48,979 nucleotides of DNA from Anaerolineae bacterium. GTDB lineage: Bacteria > Chloroflexota > Anaerolineae > Anaerolineales > Anaerolineaceae. Where the stretch lies: positions 1 to 48,979 of the forward strand of contig JABLXC010000037.1 in the NCBI GenBank assembly GCA_013178185.1. The letters are read 5' to 3'. Below the pieces are notes generated by a model. The model made no database searches. It was not told the origin of the DNA and was given only the letters and a program-made list of their open reading frames with translations. A program made the position numbers and the translations under genes. This document shows, piece by piece, positions 46,888 to 48,979 of this stretch; position 1 is the stretch's first letter; the number at the start of each line of letters is the position of its first letter.

Positions 46888-47763
46888 ATGAACCCATTAC
46901 AACAAGCTCAATTCTGGCAAAAACTTGGTATAGCTACAATTCCAATTCGTTACAAAGACAAACGACCGGAGCTCAAATCCTGGCAGGAATTTCAAAAAAG
47001 ACTCCCCACTGATACTGAGTTATCTAAATGGTTCTCTGGACCTTTTCACAACCTTGGTATCGTGGTTGGCTGGAATAATCTGGTTGTCATTGATTTCGAC
47101 AGCGATACTGAGTATGCGCTGTGGCAATTATGGATTGCAAGACGCTCTATTTACCGCTGGATCAGGCAAACCTTACAGGTCAAAACTGCACGCGGAGTAC
47201 ATGTATATGTTACTACATCCCAACCAGCGCAGAATGCAAAGCTGCCCGGCATTGACATCAAAGCCGTTGGCGGTTATGTTCTGTCACCGCCAAGTGTTCA
47301 TCCCAGCGGCGTTGAATACTCAGTTTTATCAGGAACACTTCCTGTAAGAATTGAAGCTTTATCCGATGTTCTGCCTGCTGAGTTGTTAGCCATTCATACT
47401 GAGTTGCCGGAGAAGCGGACTTCTCTAGTTTCTTCACCGGTTGTGCTTGCCGCGAAGGACGATCCGTGGGCAAAAGCCGATCAGCTGCTTGAGCCGGATC
47501 GCGACCTGATCGAGCAAATCAAGCAGCGTTACCGCATTGAGGATTTCTTTGTCAGGCTGGTTCAAAAACGAGACCGCTGGCACATGACCAATTGTCTGTT
47601 TCATGATGACAAATCTCCGAGTATGTGGGTGGATATGGAACGGCAAATCTGCGGCTGCTTTGCGGGGTGTACTCCGCAGCCCTGCGATGTGATTGACTTG
47701 TATGCCAGGTTGCACAATTTGAGCATTCAGGATGCAATTAGGGTGATGGCAAGGTCATTGTGA
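46888..47763 (+). CDS. PrimPol primase fused to a CHC2 zinc finger
   Basis: A 291-aa protein. Residues about 1-170 are a bifunctional primase/polymerase domain (PF09250): KLGIATIPIRYKDKRPELKSW, IVVGWNNLVVIDFDSD (catalytic acidic residues), TARGVHVYV and GIDIKAVGGYVLSPPSVHPSG. The C-terminal about 75 residues form a DnaG-type CHC2 zinc finger (MTNCLFHDDKSPSMWVD, ICGCFAGCTPQPCDVIDLYA). This enzyme would lay primers for phage DNA synthesis. It lies right after the candidate origin and works with the VapE-type helicase. One exact and three near-exact TACT-S-AGTA sites lie in the coding region. Confidence 0.87.
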   Translation: MNPLQQAQFWQKLGIATIPIRYKDKRPELKSWQEFQKRLPTDTELSKWFSGPFHNLGIVVGWNNLVVIDFDSDTEYALWQLWIARRSIYRWIRQTLQVKTARGVHVYVTTSQPAQNAKLPGIDIKAVGGYVLSPPSVHPSGVEYSVLSGTLPVRIEALSDVLPAELLAIHTELPEKRTSLVSSPVVLAAKDDPWAKADQLLEPDRDLIEQIKQRYRIEDFFVRLVQKRDRWHMTNCLFHDDKSPSMWVDMERQICGCFAGCTPQPCDVIDLYARLHNLSIQDAIRVMARSL

Positions 47764-47951
47764 ACATTGATGTTTCTCAAGAAGACGTCGCCGTTTTGAA
47801 TGCCATCCGCCAGGTGCGTGAGAGTACCGGTTTTGGCAAGGTCACGGTCGAAATCAAGGATGGGCACGTTCGTTTCATTGAGGTTAGTTCATCTGTTCTG
47901 ATATGCAGAAATGATGATAAAATAGAAGAGAAATTTGCTCACGAGGCATGA
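47760..47951 (+). CDS. DUF2292-like small protein (63 aa)
   Basis: GTG start at 47760 overlaps the primase stop by 4 bp. The product reads EDVAVLNAIRQVRESTGFGK, then VTVEIKDGHVRFIEVSSSV, which follows the YezD/DUF2292 pattern (a helix, then a G-x-V-x-x-x-x-x-D-G-x-V beta hairpin). The function of this small family is unknown. It is the last gene of the early operon before a terminator. Confidence 0.65.
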   Translation: MNIDVSQEDVAVLNAIRQVRESTGFGKVTVEIKDGHVRFIEVSSSVLICRNDDKIEEKFAHEA

Positions 47952-47952
47952 T

Positions 47953-47992
47953 CCCGGAGCGGTCAAATGACTGTCTTCGGGTTTTTGTTTTT
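47953..47992 (+). terminator. Terminator at the end of the early operon
   Basis: A stem starting CCCGGAG and ending CTTCGGG, with an inner GTC/GAC helix and a small internal loop, is followed by TTTTTGTTTTT on the plus strand, 2 bp after the stop of the 63-aa gene. It separates the replication genes from the terminase genes. Confidence 0.72.
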
Positions 47993-48012
47993 GAGAATAG
48001 ATCATATACCCT

Positions 48013-48408
48013 ATGGCTAGAAGAAGAATCTCTCGTAATCGAATAAAAAAAGCCATTCCTGGCAGCGGCGGGATTGTGATGATTGTGGCGCGCAAGGCGG
48101 GTTATTCCTGGGGGGCGGTGCGAGAGGCGATCCGCGGGGACGAGGAGCTGGCGCGGATGATGCAGGATGAAGCCGAAACGGTCAACGATTTTGCCGAGCT
48201 GACGATTGTCGAGAAAATCAAAGACGGCGATGAGAATAGCGCTAAATGGTGGCTGGCTCGCACGCGGCGGGCAAAGTTTGGTGACAACATTGACCTGACC
48301 ACCGGCGGGCAGCCGATGAGGATTGACGTTGAATGGAGAGTGGTTGATGTCGGTAACGGTGCGCCTTCCAGCGCTGCATCCGAAACAGGCGGAAATAGCG
48401 GCGAGTAA
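48013..48408 (+). CDS. Terminase small subunit-like protein
   Basis: A 131-aa protein, with a DNA-binding N-terminus: basic MARRRISRNRIKKAI, then a helix-turn-helix (GIVMIVARKAGYSWGAVREAI). Oligomerisation-type helices follow (ARMMQDEAETVNDFAELTIV, AKWWLARTRRAKFG). It directly precedes the large subunit and overlaps it by 62 bp. TerS proteins recognise the packaging site of the phage genome. There is no strong ribosome site before ATG 48013. Similarity to known TerS is by position and pattern only. Confidence 0.75.
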   Translation: MARRRISRNRIKKAIPGSGGIVMIVARKAGYSWGAVREAIRGDEELARMMQDEAETVNDFAELTIVEKIKDGDENSAKWWLARTRRAKFGDNIDLTTGGQPMRIDVEWRVVDVGNGAPSSAASETGGNSGE

Positions 48409-48979
48409 AACGCGCTTTCGGGTGGTTTGCTGCGGGCGGCGGTTCGGCAAGACGCGGCTGGCGGCGCTACTGGCGTTGGGTGAGGCGTTGCGTGGCGGCG
48501 CGGCGATGTGGATTGCTCCATCGTTTGATAAAGCTATGATCGGATGGCGGTTATTTGAAGAGTTAAGTCTGTCTATGCCGGGATTGGTTTCTATACGGCG
48601 CGGGGAGCGCAGGATTACAACCGCATCGCGCGGCTGGATCAGCATCAACTCCGCCGACAGCGAGGGTGGATTGCGTGGCGAGGGTCTGTCGCTGGTTGTT
48701 GTGGATGAAGCTGCGCACATCAAGGATCTGCAAGGGATCTGGGAAACCGAATTGCGCCCTGCTTTGACAGACCGCATGGGCAATGCAATTTTCATCTCCA
48801 CACCGACGGGGTATAACTACTTTTATGACTTGTTTCGCATGGCGGATCGTGACGCGTCATGGCGGTCGTGGCAGTTACCGTCATCAGAAAATCCGTTTTT
48901 AGCCAAAAGTGAACTTGAAGAAGCGCGCAAGCAGTTACCGGCGTTGGTCTACCGGCAGGAGTATGAGGCGGAGTTCGTC
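48347..48979 (+). CDS. Terminase large subunit, N-terminal part, cut by window edge
   Basis: The frame from ATG 48347 is open to the window end (211 codons). Walker A is CGRRFGKT at about 29-36 and Walker B LVVVDEAAH with Asp/Glu near 120-121, followed by IFISTPTGYNYFYDLF (motif III/coupling). This is the ATPase of the phage DNA-packaging motor; its C-terminal nuclease domain lies beyond the window. The start overlaps the TerS gene in another frame. GAGAGTGG precedes the ATG. Confidence 0.9.
   Translation, partial: MSVTVRLPALHPKQAEIAASKTRFRVVCCGRRFGKTRLAALLALGEALRGGAAMWIAPSFDKAMIGWRLFEELSLSMPGLVSIRRGERRITTASRGWISINSADSEGGLRGEGLSLVVVDEAAHIKDLQGIWETELRPALTDRMGNAIFISTPTGYNYFYDLFRMADRDASWRSWQLPSSENPFLAKSELEEARKQLPALVYRQEYEAEFV

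Larger units (their letters stand above)
37150..47405. repeat. Dispersed 9-bp palindromic sites TACT-S-AGTA, 12 exact copies
   Basis: Exact copies start at 37150, 38460, 38727, 39249, 40319, 41301, 42803, 42919, 43569, 43976, 46360 and 47106. Copies with one mismatch start at 44259, 47013, 47317 and 47397. The central base is G or C, so the site reads the same on both strands. Seven exact copies extend to GATACTSAGTAT. They lie inside at least ten different genes, and the motif is read either as Thr-Glu/Gln-Tyr or as Ile/Leu-Leu-Ser. None occurs in host DNA 1-35,260; the nearest is GACTGAGTA at 934. Confidence 0.85.

Noticed and set aside
41298-47117. A recurring protein motif D-T-E/Q-Y in several phage proteins, possibly a shared peptide signal.
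   Set aside because: Other copies of the same DNA are read in another frame as I/L-L-S, and one is on the opposite strand of the repressor gene, so the conserved unit is DNA, not peptide.

Overview
The window is a piece of a bacterial chromosome with the left part of an integrated prophage at its right end. The host is most likely a member of the Chloroflexota, class Anaerolineae. This is inferred from gene content and style: an archaeal/SCP-x-type thiolase, CapA-family lipoproteins with a solute-binding-like N-terminal half, a zinc-ribbon/LysM protein with long Thr-Pro linkers, FtsZ without FtsA beside it, and paired GH57/GH13 glucan enzymes. No rRNA or other decisive marker is present.

Chromosomal part (1 to about 35,260). 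From left to right: a truncated GH25 lysozyme, hpt, a KimA-like K+ transporter, a zinc-ribbon SAM methyltransferase, an MprF-like 901-aa membrane protein, a bPH2/SHOCT membrane protein, a SlyD-like FKBP, a histidine phosphatase, and a cluster around ftsZ with small proteins of unknown function. A decayed IS1-family element follows (13,234-14,022), with 13-bp terminal repeats and an 8-bp target duplication. Next come an SDR, GH57 and GH13 enzymes that overlap tail to tail, an AlkZ-like protein, a thiolase, two tandem CapA lipoproteins, a cyclase-family hydrolase, fabL, a DUF309 protein, a class III aminotransferase, trxB, a LysM protein, hemW, a Tat-exported L,D-transpeptidase, a 33-aa membrane protein with its own promoter and terminator, and a polytopic membrane protein.

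Prophage (about 35,261 to beyond the right edge). The boundary is the 3' half of a tRNA-Pro(GGG) gene on the minus strand, still followed by its old terminator. This is the junction left when a phage integrates into a tRNA gene. A leftward lysogeny block (small protein, PIN protein, 250-aa partner, XRE repressor) is separated from a long rightward early operon by a consensus promoter with overlapping operators. The rightward genes encode a ribbon-helix-helix protein, small and membrane proteins, an ERCC4 nuclease, a RecA-like (Sak4-type) ATPase, a PD-(D/E)XK nuclease, a J-domain protein, a vWA protein, a VapE-type helicase, a PrimPol-CHC2 primase, and then TerS and TerL. The window ends inside TerL. 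A tRNA-Thr(UGU) and a predicted three-way-junction RNA lie inside the early region. No integrase or virion genes are visible; they should lie to the right.

The most unusual signal is a 9-bp odd-centred palindrome, TACT-S-AGTA. It occurs exactly 12 times between 37,150 and 47,114, inside unrelated genes and in more than one reading frame. It occurs zero times in the 35 kb of host DNA. It looks like a dispersed phage DNA-binding site, comparable in arrangement to mycobacteriophage stoperators. A second strong signal is a candidate phage origin between the helicase and primase genes: three iterons in each orientation around an AT-rich spacer.
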